A stretch of 64,000 nucleotides of DNA from Azorhizobium caulinodans ORS 571 (lineage in GTDB: Bacteria; Pseudomonadota; Alphaproteobacteria; Rhizobiales; Xanthobacteraceae), in contig NC_009937.1 of the NCBI RefSeq assembly GCF_000010525.1, positions 3,167,501-3,231,500 of the forward strand. Reading direction: 5' to 3'. The position numbers were made by a program, and so were the translations under genes. Below the pieces are notes generated by a model, which saw only the letters and a list, made by a program, of their open reading frames with translations, was not told the DNA's origin and did not search any database. Below, piece by piece: positions 52,465-62,438 of this stretch. Numbering within the stretch: position 1 is the first letter of the stretch; the number at the start of each line of letters is the position of its first letter.

Positions 52465-54165
52465 ATGTCTTTCAAAAACCTATCGGTCATGCTCAAGATC
52501 GGCGCGATTGTTCTGATGCTCAGCGCATGTGCTGGCGTCGGCGTAGCACTGCTGAGCAGTCAGTTGCACACCGTGATCGGCACCTACGATGCCGTCATCA
52601 AGAATGACGAAGCCGCAGTGCTGGCTCTCGTCCGGTACAATCGCCAGGTCGCCGTGCTCCAGCGCGCCCTCTATCAGATCGCGGTGGCGTCGACGCCGGA
52701 ACAGTCGGCGGCGGCCGACAAGGAGCTGTCGGATGCCCTGGCAGCCATGAACAACCGCCTCAAGGAAGCCAAGGCGGCGTCCGAGCAGGTTGGTGCGATC
52801 GCCCAGTCGTTCAGCGCACGGGTGGACGCGGCCATGGCGAGCCCCTGCGGCCCCGTGATCAAATTCGCTCGCGAGGCGATGGACCCGCAGTCCATCGTCA
52901 CCGCCGGCCAGCGCATGACCAACGAGTGCGATGCCGCCCTGAAGCCCATCGGGCAGGAGATCGTGCGAGCCAATGATCGCATAACGGCGGAGTTGAACCA
53001 GCGCACCGACGCCGTGCGCGACGATGCGCTGCGCCTCGCCACGCTCATCACCACCGCGCTCGCCATCGCCGTCCTCGTCTGCTTCGGCCTCGGCTTCGCC
53101 GTCGCCCGCTATGGCATCGTGGTGCCCATCAATCGCGTGCTCGGCGTGATGTCGGACATCCAGGCCGGCAAGCTTCAGGTCAAGGTGCCTGATACGGATC
53201 GCGGTGACGAGGTGGGCACCATCGCCAAGAGCGTGGAAACCTTCCGCCAGGGCCTTGAGGAAGCCGAGCGCCTGCGGCAGGAGGCCGCCCTTCAGGAGCA
53301 GCGTTCCGCCGAGAAGGTGCGCAACGAGCGCCTCCAGATCGCGGCGAATTTCGAGGCGACCATGGGCAATCTCGCCCGCGCCTTCGCGCAGTCGTCCCAC
53401 GAGATGTCCGATGCCGCCCGGAGCCTTGCCGCCACCGCCGAGGAGACCTCCCGCCAGGCGGAAGCCGTGGGCGGGGCGGCCGAGGAAGCCAGCACCAACG
53501 TGAACACCGTCGCCGCCTCCACCGAGGAGATGACCGCCTCCATCCGCGAGATTTCGGCGCAGGTCTCGCAGACCGCCACCATCGCCACCGCCGCCGCGGC
53601 GGAAACCTCCCGCACGCAGACCGAGATCATCGAGCTCTCCCAGTCGGCGGCCAAGATCGGCGAAGTGGTGGATCTCATCACCAACATCGCCAGCCAGACC
53701 AACCTGCTGGCGCTCAACGCCACCATCGAGGCAGCACGCGCCGGCGAGAGTGGCAAGGGCTTCGCCGTGGTGGCGCAGGAGGTGAAGCAGCTCGCCGCCC
53801 AGACCGCCAAGGCCACCGAGGAGATCGCCGGCAAGGTGGGCGAGATCCAGCAGGCCACCAACCGCTCGGTGGAATCCATCGACCGCATCGTGACCACCAT
53901 CGGCCAGATCCAGACGGCGGCCTCCACCGTCGCCTCGGCGGTCGAGGAACAGGGCGCCGCCACCGCCGAGATTGCCAGCAACACCCAGCAGGCGGCGCGC
54001 GGCACGGAGACGGTGAACCACAACATCGCCGGCGTCGGCCGCGCCGCCGAAATGACCGGCGCTGCGTCCAGCCAGCTCATGACGCTGTCCCAGTCGATCA
54101 CCGACCAGGCCCAGCAGCTCAAGCGGGAAGTGGAACAGGTGGTGGCGAACCTGCGGGCCGGCTGA
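52465..54165 (+). CDS. Methyl-accepting chemotaxis protein, second of a tandem pair
   Basis: 566 residues from the ATG at 52465 (GGGGGA upstream); a longer frame starts at 52390 without support. It has the same length and layout as the preceding receptor: TM1 ([18 protein letters not shown]), periplasmic sensor to about 190, TM2 ([21 protein letters not shown]), HAMP ([20 protein letters not shown]) and a signalling domain almost identical to the first. The sensor has diverged but keeps C128 ([12 protein letters not shown]) and C155 (TNECDAAL). The pair probably senses related ligands and signals through the same array. Confidence 0.95.
   Translation: MSFKNLSVMLKIGAIVLMLSACAGVGVALLSSQLHTVIGTYDAVIKNDEAAVLALVRYNRQVAVLQRALYQIAVASTPEQSAAADKELSDALAAMNNRLKEAKAASEQVGAIAQSFSARVDAAMASPCGPVIKFAREAMDPQSIVTAGQRMTNECDAALKPIGQEIVRANDRITAELNQRTDAVRDDALRLATLITTALAIAVLVCFGLGFAVARYGIVVPINRVLGVMSDIQAGKLQVKVPDTDRGDEVGTIAKSVETFRQGLEEAERLRQEAALQEQRSAEKVRNERLQIAANFEATMGNLARAFAQSSHEMSDAARSLAATAEETSRQAEAVGGAAEEASTNVNTVAASTEEMTASIREISAQVSQTATIATAAAAETSRTQTEIIELSQSAAKIGEVVDLITNIASQTNLLALNATIEAARAGESGKGFAVVAQEVKQLAAQTAKATEEIAGKVGEIQQATNRSVESIDRIVTTIGQIQTAASTVASAVEEQGAATAEIASNTQQAARGTETVNHNIAGVGRAAEMTGAASSQLMTLSQSITDQAQQLKREVEQVVANLRAG
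53209..54165 (+). repeat. Near-identical direct repeat, copy 2 (copy 1 at 51298-52254)
   Basis: Second copy of the shared HAMP-to-end segment of the tandem chemoreceptors. Differences from copy 1 are scattered and mostly silent, and no insertion or deletion was seen. Confidence 0.85.
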
Positions 54166-54193
54166 TCGCCACTATCTCTTGGAAACAAAACGG

Positions 54194-54220
54194 AAAGGGC
54201 CCCGCACGGGGCCCTTTCAC
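54194..54220. terminator. Bidirectional terminator between chemoreceptor and DUF1489 genes
   Basis: A perfect 10-bp stem AAAGGGCCCC / GGGGCCCTTT (54194-54203 with 54208-54217), loop GCAC. Read plus it ends TTTC; read minus it continues TTTCCGTTTTG. It lies between two convergent genes and can serve both. Confidence 0.8.
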
Positions 54221-54256
54221 GCATTCCGGGACGGATGTTCGAGGCGCAGCACGCCG

Positions 54257-54691
54257 CTACATGAGCCCCAGCGCGCGCAGCTCCCGACGCATCTCCTCGG
54301 GCAGCTCCTCGCCGCCGGTTCCCTCGCGCAGATCGGCGGGCGCCTCCTGCGCCTTGAGATAGCGCCAGCCCTGGAAGGGGCGCGAGGGGCGCGGCGCCAC
54401 CTTGAGCACGGCCGGGTCCAGCACCAGATGGCAGCGGCGGATGCCGTCCGCATCCACGAAGGGGCGCACGTCCGTCAGCTTCTGGCGGCAGGCCACCTCG
54501 CCCTTGATGACCCAGTAGAGCGAGCCGCCGTCCAGCAGTTCGTCCACACGGGTCGGCACCATGCGGGTGGTATGCACCTGCTCGACGGCAAGGCCGAGCC
54601 GCCGCTTCTCGTCGAGGCGCTCGGCGATCCAGTCCTCGAGATCGGCGACGGAAGTCGCGCCGACGCACAGCTTCAGCAGATGGAGCGGCAT
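54257..54691 (-). CDS. DUF1489 family protein
   Basis: 144 residues. The opening MPLHLLKLCVGATSVADLEDWI, the RLGLAVEQVHTTRMVPTRVDELLDGGSLYWVIKGEVACRQ stretch, the CHLVLDPAVLKVAPRPSRPFQGWRYL block and the final LPEEMRRELRALGL are those of DUF1489, a small soluble alphaproteobacterial family with no known role. It lies 18 bp after the GST gene on the same strand, so the two are cotranscribed. Confidence 0.9.
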   Translation of the reverse strand: MPLHLLKLCVGATSVADLEDWIAERLDEKRRLGLAVEQVHTTRMVPTRVDELLDGGSLYWVIKGEVACRQKLTDVRPFVDADGIRRCHLVLDPAVLKVAPRPSRPFQGWRYLKAQEAPADLREGTGGEELPEEMRRELRALGLM

Positions 54692-54709
54692 GGTCTCGAC
54701 GTTTCGGGT

Positions 54710-55381
54710 TCAGCGCTTGACGGTGGGCCAGTCGATCTCGTCCTCGGCCACCACCCAGCTTTCCTGGAGGGCCGCCTCGCGCCAGCGCACGAAGGCGGGA
54801 TGGGCGTGGATGGCGTCCACATAGACCGCGCTCACCGGATCGAGGGCGACCCCGTAGGTGCGCAGCCGCGTGGCGACCGGCGCATACATGGCGTCCGCCG
54901 CACCGAAGGCGCCGAAGAGGAACGGGCCGGCGCCGCCGAACCGGGCGCGCGCCGCGGTCCAGAGGGCGCAGATGCGGTCCACGTCCTTGCGCACGGGCGC
55001 ATCGATGGGCCGCGGCTCGACCGGGCGGGCGAGGTTCATGGGCAACGCGTTGCGCAGCGCACCGAAGCTGGCGTGCATCTCGGCGGAGATGGCCTGCGCC
55101 ATGGCGCGGGCGAGCGGATCCTGCGGCCAGAGGCCCGCCTCGGGGTGGCGCTCAGCCACATAGGAGATGATGGCGAGGGATTCCCACACCACCGCCTCGC
55201 CGTCGATCAGCACCGGCACGCGGCCGGCGGTGCCGAGCCCGGCCAGACGGGCCTGGAAGGCATCGCTGCCGAGGGGCACAAGCTCCTCGGTGAACGGAAT
55301 GTCGGCGGCGGCCAGCGCGAGCCAGGGCCGCAGCGACCACGAGGAATAGGTCTTGTTGGCGATGATCAGTCGATAAGCCAT
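54710..55381 (-). CDS. Glutathione S-transferase family protein
   Basis: 223 residues. The N-terminal thioredoxin-like domain begins YRLIIANKTYSSWSLRPWLAL, with the SSWS serine at the usual catalytic position. It continues with GRVPVLIDGEAVVWESLAIISYVAERHP, the cis-Pro and E-S glutathione-binding residues. The C-terminal helical domain has FGALRNALPMNLARP and LFGAFGAADAMYAPVATRLRTYG. This pattern is that of the YfcF/plant-zeta-like GST group of proteobacteria. Substrate unknown; probably electrophile detoxification. Confidence 0.9.
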   Translation of the reverse strand: MAYRLIIANKTYSSWSLRPWLALAAADIPFTEELVPLGSDAFQARLAGLGTAGRVPVLIDGEAVVWESLAIISYVAERHPEAGLWPQDPLARAMAQAISAEMHASFGALRNALPMNLARPVEPRPIDAPVRKDVDRICALWTAARARFGGAGPFLFGAFGAADAMYAPVATRLRTYGVALDPVSAVYVDAIHAHPAFVRWREAALQESWVVAEDEIDWPTVKR

Positions 55382-55456
55382 CCCGCAAGCCTCCGATGGA
55401 GCAGAACGCCGGATGGCGGCTATGCCAGACGCCTGACCCGCCGGATTGCAGGGTGC

Positions 55457-55582
55457 CTAGCGCATCGCCATCAGGGTCGCGTCAAACCCGCCGAAGACAT
55501 AGGCGATGGCGACGCAAAGGCCAAATGCGGTGAGCGCGATGCGCGCGAAGCACCAGCAGGACCGTCCGTTTTTTGCGCTCAT
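55457..55582 (-). CDS. Tiny putative membrane protein (41 residues)
   Basis: Read from the sequence: MSAKNGRSCWCFARIALTAF then GLCVAIAYVFGG and FDATLMAMR. It has a basic N-terminus with a CWC motif, one membrane helix (about 15-33) and a short tail. It sits upstream of the GST gene on the same strand, in a 398-bp stretch that otherwise holds nothing I can name. No good Shine-Dalgarno sequence is visible, so it may be a chance frame; the helix and positive-inside pattern favour a real small protein. Confidence 0.35.
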   Translation of the reverse strand: MSAKNGRSCWCFARIALTAFGLCVAIAYVFGGFDATLMAMR

Positions 55583-55779
55583 GATGAGACGACGAACCTT
55601 CTTACAGTCGCGACCTGCTGCCGCCACGGTCCGGAGAACGCAGGCGCAGCATTTCGAGTGTCGCTTTGGTTAATGAAACGTGAACGTATGCGCAATCCCC
55701 CAAGCTTGCAGCCCACAGGTTTTCATGGCTGGCCTGCGTTGGGCTTGCATCTCACGGGGTCCGGTGCGAGGACGGCGCC

Positions 55780-56109
55780 ATGACCGACAAACCGATCACC
55801 GACCGACCGATCGACGACCGCTCCGCCAGCGAAAACGCGCCCCAGGGCGCCCTGCCCTCCGACGCCGAGGTGGAGGCCTCGATCCTCGCCATGGCCCGCG
55901 CCCGCGAGGACGGCAAGAGCATCGATCCGTCCGACGTCGCCAAGGCGTTCGGTCCCGGCGAGAACTGGCAGCGCGTGCTGCCGATCGTGCGCCGCGTCGC
56001 CGTGCGCCTTGCCAAGGAAGGCCGCCTCCTCATCTATCGCAAGGGCAAGCCCGTGGACCCGGAGGCGTTTCGCGGCGTCTACCGCCTCGGCCTGCCGCGC
56101 GAGGACTGA
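55780..56109 (+). CDS. DUF3253 domain protein
   Basis: 109 residues. After a hydrophilic N-terminus, residues about 27-106 (VEASILAMARAREDGKSIDPSDVAKAFGP, ENWQRVLPIVRRVAVRLAKEGRLLIYRKGKPVDPEAFRGVYRL) form the winged-helix-like DUF3253 domain. The last part, RGVYRLGLP, is its hallmark. The function is unknown; the fold suggests nucleic-acid binding. Its stop codon abuts the stop of the convergent YdcF-like gene (TGA directly followed by TCA). Confidence 0.85.
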   Translation: MTDKPITDRPIDDRSASENAPQGALPSDAEVEASILAMARAREDGKSIDPSDVAKAFGPGENWQRVLPIVRRVAVRLAKEGRLLIYRKGKPVDPEAFRGVYRLGLPRED

Positions 56110-56925
56110 TCAGCGGGCCGCAGGCTCCGGCGCCGGAAACAGCGCCGGGATGCGGCCGGAGGCATAATAGGCACCGAGCCCCATCCATTCGCGCACCGCG
56201 ATGTCGGTGATGTCGAGGCCGCTCGCCACCCGGCGGAACACGCCGTTGAGCCGCCCCGGTCCAAGCGTGCGGTAGTCCACAGGATAGGCCGTCACCGGAA
56301 AGCCCACCTCGCGGAAGCACCCGATCGCCCGCGGCATGTGGAAGGCGGACGTGACGAGCAGCCACCGCTCGCCCGGCACCGGCGTGATGAGCTTGCGGGT
56401 CTCGACGGCATTCTGCGCCGTGTTGCGCGAACGGCGCTCATAAATGACCCGCGTGACGTCGAGCCCCACGTCGGCGAAAGCGAGCCGCACCGCATCCTGC
56501 GCCGCCGGCATGCTCTCGTCATATTCGCCGCTGCCGCCGGAGAAGACCAGCTTCGCCTGCGGATAGCGCCGGGCCAGCGCCGCGAAGGCGAGCACGCGCT
56601 CCGCCGCGTCATTGAGCGCGGTCACTCCGCGCACCACCGACACCTCGGGCACCTCGGCCCCGCCCAGCATGATGATGCCGTCCACCGGCCGGCCGTCACC
56701 CACGAAGGGTGGGAAGCGCTCCTCCAGCGGCGACATGAGATAATTGCCCGCCGGGGAGAAGCCGAAGCCCATCAGCCCCGCCGTCGCCAGAACCGCGAAC
56801 ACGAGGCCGGTACGCCTCAGCCGCAGCAGCAGCGCGGCAACGGCGAGAACGAGCAGGAAGACACAGAAATTCGACGGCGCCGCGAGGAACCAGCCTGCCT
56901 TGGAGAGGGTGTAGAAGATGCCCAT
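56110..56925 (-). CDS. YdcF/ElyC family membrane protein (DUF218)
   Basis: 271 residues. Two N-terminal helices (NFCVFLLVLAVAALLLRL, LVFAVLATAGLMGFGFSP) precede a periplasmic DUF218 domain: DGIIMLGGAEVP, AKLVFSGGSGEY, VIYERRSRNTAQNAVETRKLI and WLLVTSAFHMPRAIGCFREVGFPV. The GG(A), SGG, E-x-S-x-N-T and SA-H-MPRA signatures match ElyC/SanA/YdcF proteins, which affect peptidoglycan and enterobacterial common antigen lipid-carrier metabolism in E. coli. Stand-alone gene. Confidence 0.9.
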   Translation of the reverse strand: MGIFYTLSKAGWFLAAPSNFCVFLLVLAVAALLLRLRRTGLVFAVLATAGLMGFGFSPAGNYLMSPLEERFPPFVGDGRPVDGIIMLGGAEVPEVSVVRGVTALNDAAERVLAFAALARRYPQAKLVFSGGSGEYDESMPAAQDAVRLAFADVGLDVTRVIYERRSRNTAQNAVETRKLITPVPGERWLLVTSAFHMPRAIGCFREVGFPVTAYPVDYRTLGPGRLNGVFRRVASGLDITDIAVREWMGLGAYYASGRIPALFPAPEPAAR

Positions 56926-57027
56926 CCGCCCGTCCCGACGCCGCCCCCGGCCCCGGCCGGAGGATCAGCGCCCTGATGTGACGGGACGCCCGCCGGTGCG
57001 CAAGGCCCCGGCGGGCGCGGCTACCGC

Positions 57028-58200
57028 TCAGGCGGTCTTTTCGAACAGTTCGCGACCGATCAGCATGCGGCGGATCTCGCTGGTACCGGCGCCGATCTCA
57101 TAGAGCTTGGCGTCGCGCAGCAGGCGGCCGGTGGGATAGTCGTTGATGTAACCATTGCCGCCCAGCGTCTGGATCGCCTCCAGCGCCATCCACGTGGCCT
57201 TTTCGGCGGCGATGAGGATCGCGCCGGCCGCATCCTCGCGGGTGGTGAGGCCGCGGTCGCAGGCCTTGGCCACCGCATAGACATACGCCTTCACGGAGTT
57301 CATCGCGACGTACATGTCGGCGATCTTGCCCTGCATCAGCTGGAAGGTGCCGATGGGCTGGCCGAACTGCTTGCGCTCATGGACATAGGGAATCACCACG
57401 TCCATGCAGGCCTGCATGATGCCGATGGGGCCGCCCGCCAGCACGGCGCGCTCGTAGTCGAGGCCGGACATGAGCACGTTCACGCCGCGCCCCACCTGCC
57501 CCAGCACGTTCTCCTCGGGCACCTCGCAATCCTCGAACACCAGTTCGCCGGTGTCGGAGCCGCGCATCCCGAGCTTGTCCAGCTTCTGAGCCGTGGAGAA
57601 GCCCTTGAACCCCTTTTCGATGAGGAAGGCGGTGATGCCGCGCGCGCCGGCCGCGGGATCGGTCTTGGCATAGACCACCAGAGTCTCGGCGATGGGGCCG
57701 TTGGTGATCCACATCTTGGAGCCGTTGAGGATGTAGCGGTCGCCCTTCTTCTCCGCGCGGGTGCGCATGGAGACGACGTCCGACCCCGCGCCCGGCTCGG
57801 ACATGGCGAGCGCGCCCACATGCTCGCCGGAAATGAGCTTGGGCAGGTAGCGCTGCTTCTGTTCCTGCGAGCCGTTGCGGCGGATCTGGTTCACGCACAG
57901 GTTGGAATGGGCGCCGTAGGAGAGACCGACGGAGGCCGAGGCGCGGCTGATCTCCTCCATGGCGATGACATGCTCGAGATAGCCGAGGCCCGAACCGCCA
58001 TACTCCTCTTCCACCGTGAGCCCCAGGAGGCCCAGCGCCCCCAGTTCCGGCCAGAGGTCGCGGGGAAACTGGTTGCTCCGGTCGATCTCGTCGGCGCGCG
58101 GGGCGATGCGGTCCTGCGAGAAGCCGCGCACGCTGTCGCGCAGCAGATCGGCGGTCTCGCCGAGCTGGAAATCGAATCCGGTTTGGGCGTTGGCAAGCAT
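57028..58200 (-). CDS. ivd: Isovaleryl-CoA dehydrogenase
   Basis: 390 residues, full length for acyl-CoA dehydrogenases. It has [59 protein letters not shown] and the C-terminal [22 protein letters not shown]. The catalytic base points to the isovaleryl type: E250 in [13 protein letters not shown], with Gly in YEIGAGTSE where medium- and short-chain enzymes have Glu. It oxidises isovaleryl-CoA to 3-methylcrotonyl-CoA in leucine degradation with ETF as acceptor. The methylcrotonyl-CoA carboxylase genes usually found next to it are not seen here. Confidence 0.93.
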   Translation of the reverse strand: MLANAQTGFDFQLGETADLLRDSVRGFSQDRIAPRADEIDRSNQFPRDLWPELGALGLLGLTVEEEYGGSGLGYLEHVIAMEEISRASASVGLSYGAHSNLCVNQIRRNGSQEQKQRYLPKLISGEHVGALAMSEPGAGSDVVSMRTRAEKKGDRYILNGSKMWITNGPIAETLVVYAKTDPAAGARGITAFLIEKGFKGFSTAQKLDKLGMRGSDTGELVFEDCEVPEENVLGQVGRGVNVLMSGLDYERAVLAGGPIGIMQACMDVVIPYVHERKQFGQPIGTFQLMQGKIADMYVAMNSVKAYVYAVAKACDRGLTTREDAAGAILIAAEKATWMALEAIQTLGGNGYINDYPTGRLLRDAKLYEIGAGTSEIRRMLIGRELFEKTA

Positions 58201-58328
58201 CTGGCGTCCTCTCCCTGGCCCTGAAGGCCGTCCGACATGGGCGCGGACTTCTGCGGTCCGGCTGCTGGGGGATCGTAGAACAGGAAGCGGCGGGCGGGAA
58301 AGCGGCGGGGAGACGCGGCGGACCCGCC

Positions 58329-60557
58329 TCAGACGGGCGGGACGGAACGGCCGGGCGGGCGGCGCGTGGTCTGGAACTGCTCCCGGTTCTGCGCCACGAG
58401 ATCGGCGGCGGCGGCTGCCGGCAGCGGCGCGGAGAAGAGGAAACCCTGCGCCTGCTGGGCGCCGAAGGCCCGCAGGAAGCGCACCTGCTCGAGATTGTCC
58501 ACGCCCTCGGCGGTGAGCGTGATGCCGAGCGAGCGGCCGAGCCGGATCACATGCTCGACGATGGAGGCCGCATCACGCTCCACCCCGAGATTGGCGATGA
58601 ACGAGCGGTCGATCTTGATCTTGGTGACGGGAAAGTTGCGCACGTGCAGCAGCGAGGCATGGCCGGTGCCGAAGTCATCGAGTGCGAGGCGCACGCCGTG
58701 GGCCCGCAGACGATCCAGCGTCTCCTTCACATCCCGGCCGCTGTCCAGCATGGCGCTTTCGGTCAGCTCGATCTCCAGCCGCTCCGGCGGAAAGCCGGTC
58801 TCCCGCAGCACGTCCAGAATGCGCTCGGCCATGCCGGGGTAGCGCAGGTTCACCGGCGACATGTTCACCGCCAGCGAAATGCCACCGAACGCCTTGGCCT
58901 CCAGGCAGGCATGGCGCAGCACCCAGGCATCGATGCGGGTGATGAGGCGGGTGCCTTCCGCGACCCACAGGAACTCGCCCGGCAGCAGCCGCCCGCGCTG
59001 GGGATGGTTCCAGCGCACCAGGGCTTCCAGACCCACGATGCGGCGGGTCTCAAGATCCACCTGCGGCTGGTAGACCATGGAGAACTGTCCGCGCTCCAGC
59101 GCCTCCGCCAGTTCGGTCTCCAGCGTCAGGCGGTGCTGGAGCTCGCGCTCGAAATGCGGCTGGAAGCGCACCGCCGCGCTGCGTCCCATATGCTTGGCGC
59201 GGTAGAGCGCCATGTCGGCCCGCCGCATGAGGTCGTCGCCATAGGTGGCGTCATGGGGCGCGAGCGCGATGCCGATGGAGGCACTGACGCCGAGTTCCGC
59301 ACCGTCGATGGCGATGGTCTGCTCCAGCGAGCGGAACACCGCTGCGACGATGCCGTCCACCTCCCGGGCATGCGCAAACGGCATGAGCAGCACGAACTCG
59401 TCGCCGCCAATCCGTCCGGCAAGGCCCGAGGGCGCGGCGCAGGCGGACAGGCGATCGCCCACCGTGCGCAGCAGGGTGTCGCCGGCGGCATGGCCGAGCG
59501 TGTCGTTGATGTCCTTGAAGCTGTCGAGGTCCACGAACATCAGCGCGACGCCGCGCTCCGGCGGCAGGTCCATCAGCACGTTCTGGAGCTGCGCCAGCAC
59601 CTGCGCGCGGTTGGCGAGACCGGTCAGTGTGTCCTGCGAGGCGAGGATGGTGGCCTGCGCCTCGCTCTCGGCCAGCGCCGCCGCCGATCGGCGGGCTTCC
59701 CGCAGCATGAGGACGCACATGGCCAGAAGGAAGGTGGAGAGCAGCGCCACCGGCGGCGCCACCTGCTTCAGGAAGGTGAGCCCCGGCCGATCCTCCGGCC
59801 AGGTGATGGAGATCGGCCGGCCATCCACCATGTCGCGCAGCGCCAGCGTGGTGGTCGTGGGGCCAGCCCCCTCCTGCAGATGGAAGGCGCCCGCATTGAA
59901 ATTCTGGCCGAGTTCCCGGAACAGGTCCTGATTGAGGAGATCGACCGTCACCGCATAGACCGGCCCCGCGCCGCCCGCCGTCCGGGTGCCCGGGGCGCGA
60001 TTGACAGTGACCGCGCGGACAGCCGCAAGACCCGACAGCTTGCCTTGGGAGACGACGCCCGAAGCTTCCTTCTGGGCCTGCGCCTGCTGCACGATCTGCC
60101 TGAGCGCCGGCTTCATGTCCTCCAGCGCACCGGGCGAGAGGCTCTGGCCGGACGAGGAAGCGTAGAGCACCTGTCCGTCCTGATCGAGCAGGAAGTTCTG
60201 TTCGAAGCCGAAGGTGTCATTCAGCGGGCGGCCAAAGGCCTGCTGGAACCACGCCTCGCTGAGCGCGCCTCCCGATGGGGCGGGATTTTCCGCGTTGGAG
60301 GCCGCGGCCTTCAGCGCCTGGACCATGTGCTGGGTATGGGCGTCGAGAAAGGCCCGGACCGCCTCCCGCTCGCGCTGTTCGCGGGCGAGATCCCATTGCA
60401 TCAGCCCCCAGACGAGAAAGGCCAGCAAGCCGCCGGCGATGACCAGCATGGCGGTCAGGAGCCAGTGGTTCGAGGGTTTCCCGCTGCGCTTCAGGGCAAA
60501 CGTGATGGGAGCCTCCGTCGACGCGGGTTCCGGCGCCCCCCGGAATCCGGCGGTCAT
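58329..60557 (-). CDS. Membrane GGDEF-EAL protein with CHASE4-like sensor
   Basis: 742 residues. TM1 (about 33-55) and TM2 (about 268-290) enclose a periplasmic domain with [33 protein letters not shown], which resembles CHASE4. Then comes a GGDEF domain ([13 protein letters not shown], active site [10 protein letters not shown]) and an EAL domain ([46 protein letters not shown]-type [20 protein letters not shown]). Both active sites look intact, so it could make or break c-di-GMP. No RxxD inhibitory site precedes GGDEF at the usual distance. Signal and output unknown; single gene. Confidence 0.93.
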   Translation of the reverse strand: MTAGFRGAPEPASTEAPITFALKRSGKPSNHWLLTAMLVIAGGLLAFLVWGLMQWDLAREQREREAVRAFLDAHTQHMVQALKAAASNAENPAPSGGALSEAWFQQAFGRPLNDTFGFEQNFLLDQDGQVLYASSSGQSLSPGALEDMKPALRQIVQQAQAQKEASGVVSQGKLSGLAAVRAVTVNRAPGTRTAGGAGPVYAVTVDLLNQDLFRELGQNFNAGAFHLQEGAGPTTTTLALRDMVDGRPISITWPEDRPGLTFLKQVAPPVALLSTFLLAMCVLMLREARRSAAALAESEAQATILASQDTLTGLANRAQVLAQLQNVLMDLPPERGVALMFVDLDSFKDINDTLGHAAGDTLLRTVGDRLSACAAPSGLAGRIGGDEFVLLMPFAHAREVDGIVAAVFRSLEQTIAIDGAELGVSASIGIALAPHDATYGDDLMRRADMALYRAKHMGRSAAVRFQPHFERELQHRLTLETELAEALERGQFSMVYQPQVDLETRRIVGLEALVRWNHPQRGRLLPGEFLWVAEGTRLITRIDAWVLRHACLEAKAFGGISLAVNMSPVNLRYPGMAERILDVLRETGFPPERLEIELTESAMLDSGRDVKETLDRLRAHGVRLALDDFGTGHASLLHVRNFPVTKIKIDRSFIANLGVERDAASIVEHVIRLGRSLGITLTAEGVDNLEQVRFLRAFGAQQAQGFLFSAPLPAAAAADLVAQNREQFQTTRRPPGRSVPPV

Positions 60558-60743
60558 GTTCTAGGGACCCTCGCCTGCAACCCGCAAGCTGATCTGTGTC
60601 GCATGTGCGAAGAAATCACGTGCGCTGGTGGATTACACCCTAATTTTAACGCGCGCCCCATGTTTATATCGGGCCTATTTCCCAGGCGTTGCAGCAACCA
60701 TCGCGGGACAATCCGTGGCGCTGCTCTTGCGAGGTCTGCAATT

Positions 60744-62153
60744 TCAGCCGAGGTGAAACCACAGCGAGGCGAGACCGAGAAACGCGAAGAATCCGACCGT
60801 ATCGGTGACGGTGGTCACAAAAACACCGGACGCCACCGCCGGGTCCTGCCGAAAGTAATGCACGGTGAGCGGGATCAGGATGCCGAACAGGCCCGCGGCC
60901 AGCATGTTGATGACCAGCGCACAGGCGATCACGCCGCCGAGCTGCCAGTTGCCGAACCACAGCGCCGCGATGAGACCGAGGAGGCAGGCGAGCGCAAGGC
61001 CATTCGCCAGCCCCACCAGCACCTCGCGCAGCACGATGCGCCGCGCGTTATGGCTGCCGAGGTCGCGGGTCGCCAGCGCCCGCACAGCCACCGTCATGGT
61101 CTGGTTGCCCGCGTTGCCGCCCATGGAGGCGACGATGGGCATCAGTACGGCCAGCGCCACCATCTTCTCAATGGACACGGCAAACAGGTCGATGATGGAG
61201 GCGGCGAGGAACGCGGTGCCGAGATTGACCACCAGCCACGGCAGGCGGCTCTTCGCCGTATAGGCGACCGTGTCGGAGAGTTCCTCGTCGCTGCCGACGC
61301 CGGCGAGCGCGCGCAGATCCTCGTCCGCCTCCTCCTGGATCACGTCCACCACGTCGTCGATGGTCATCACGCCCACGAGGCGGCCGGCATCGTCCACCAC
61401 CGGGGCCGAGACGAGGTTGTAGCGCTCGAAGGTGCGGGCCACCTCCTCCTGGTCCTCGCTGGCCTTCACCACCTGCACCCGCTCGGTCTTCACCGCCGTG
61501 ACCAGCACGGAGCGCTTGGTGCGCAGCAGACGATCGAGCGGCACCGCGCCCATGAGGTGATAGGCCGGGTCCACCACGAACACCTCGTAGAAGGTCTCGG
61601 GCAGGTCGTCGGTCTGCTGCACGTAGTCGAGCACGCGGCCGACGGTCCAGAACGGCGGCACCGCAATGAAATCCGTCTGCATGCGCCGGCCGGCGCTTTC
61701 CTCGGGATAGTCGAGGGAGCGCTGGAGGGCGACGCGTTCGGGCGCCGGAATGTGGGCGAGGATGGCCGCCTTGTCGTCCGCGTCGAGGTCTTCGAGGATG
61801 TAGACGGCATCATCCGACTCAAGCGTGCGGATGCCTTCCGCCACCATGAGCGGCGGCAGGTGACTGAGCAGACCGACGCGGTCGGTCTCGTCGAGTTCGG
61901 TGAGCGCGGTGAAGTCGAAATCCGCACCGAGCGTTTCGACGAGCCGCACCCGCGCCTCGGCGGGCAGCGCCTCGAGGAGATCGCCCATGTCCGCTTCATG
62001 GAGATCCCTGAGCCGGGCGCGCAGTTCGTCCGAAGGCCCCTCGGCCAGCCCGGCCTCCACGGCGGCGAGGAAGGCCTCCGAGATGGCGTCATCCGCATCC
62101 CGGATCGGCGGCAGCAGAGTGGCGACATCCACGGCCTCGGCTTCCTCGCGCAT
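60744..62153 (-). CDS. mgtE: Magnesium transporter MgtE
   Basis: 469 residues from the ATG at 62153, with GAGGAGG upstream. An N-terminal helical domain (LRDLHEADMGDLLEALP) is followed by two CBS domains (MQTDFIAVPPFWTVGRVLDYV, LVSAPVVDDAGRLVGVMTIDDVVDV), the connecting helix and five membrane helices including the pore signature VLMPIVASMGGNAGNQTMTVAVRALA. MgtE is a Mg2+-gated Mg2+ channel: the N and CBS domains sense cytoplasmic Mg2+ and close the pore. All parts are present at normal length. Confidence 0.95.
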   Translation of the reverse strand: MREEAEAVDVATLLPPIRDADDAISEAFLAAVEAGLAEGPSDELRARLRDLHEADMGDLLEALPAEARVRLVETLGADFDFTALTELDETDRVGLLSHLPPLMVAEGIRTLESDDAVYILEDLDADDKAAILAHIPAPERVALQRSLDYPEESAGRRMQTDFIAVPPFWTVGRVLDYVQQTDDLPETFYEVFVVDPAYHLMGAVPLDRLLRTKRSVLVTAVKTERVQVVKASEDQEEVARTFERYNLVSAPVVDDAGRLVGVMTIDDVVDVIQEEADEDLRALAGVGSDEELSDTVAYTAKSRLPWLVVNLGTAFLAASIIDLFAVSIEKMVALAVLMPIVASMGGNAGNQTMTVAVRALATRDLGSHNARRIVLREVLVGLANGLALACLLGLIAALWFGNWQLGGVIACALVINMLAAGLFGILIPLTVHYFRQDPAVASGVFVTTVTDTVGFFAFLGLASLWFHLG

Positions 62154-62438
62154 GGCTCGCCTCCTCAAGGGTCAGGATTGATATGGGCCGGCCGGAGGTC
62201 TAGAGCCTGCTCCGGACCGGCTGAGCCGGAGCCGCCTGCGCATCGCCCCTTCCAGGGCGCGATGCCGCTGCGGCTGTCCGGCCGAACCGCTCACCGGGCG
62301 TGGACGCGGCCGCACCTGCCTATCGACGGACAGGAGCGGTCGGTTCCACGGTCAGGACCATGATTCCGCACTGCAACGGCTCTAAGGGGCGGGCGCGGAC
62401 AAGGCAACGGGCCCATGCCCTTACAGGAGCCGCACGGC

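Noticed and set aside
52480-54021. 513-codon minus-strand frame over the second chemoreceptor
   Set aside because: Antisense shadow; its repeats merely mirror the heptad pattern of the chemoreceptor coiled coil.
57028-58200. Acyl-CoA dehydrogenase considered as glutaryl-CoA dehydrogenase of the nicotinate pathway
   Set aside because: The catalytic base is at the isovaleryl-type position (E250) and the C-terminal YEIGAGTSE carries Gly at the glutaryl-type position; it is also 36 kb from the nic cluster.
58551-62363. 1270-codon plus-strand frame
   Set aside because: Covers the GGDEF-EAL and mgtE genes in antisense; a composition artefact despite its great length.
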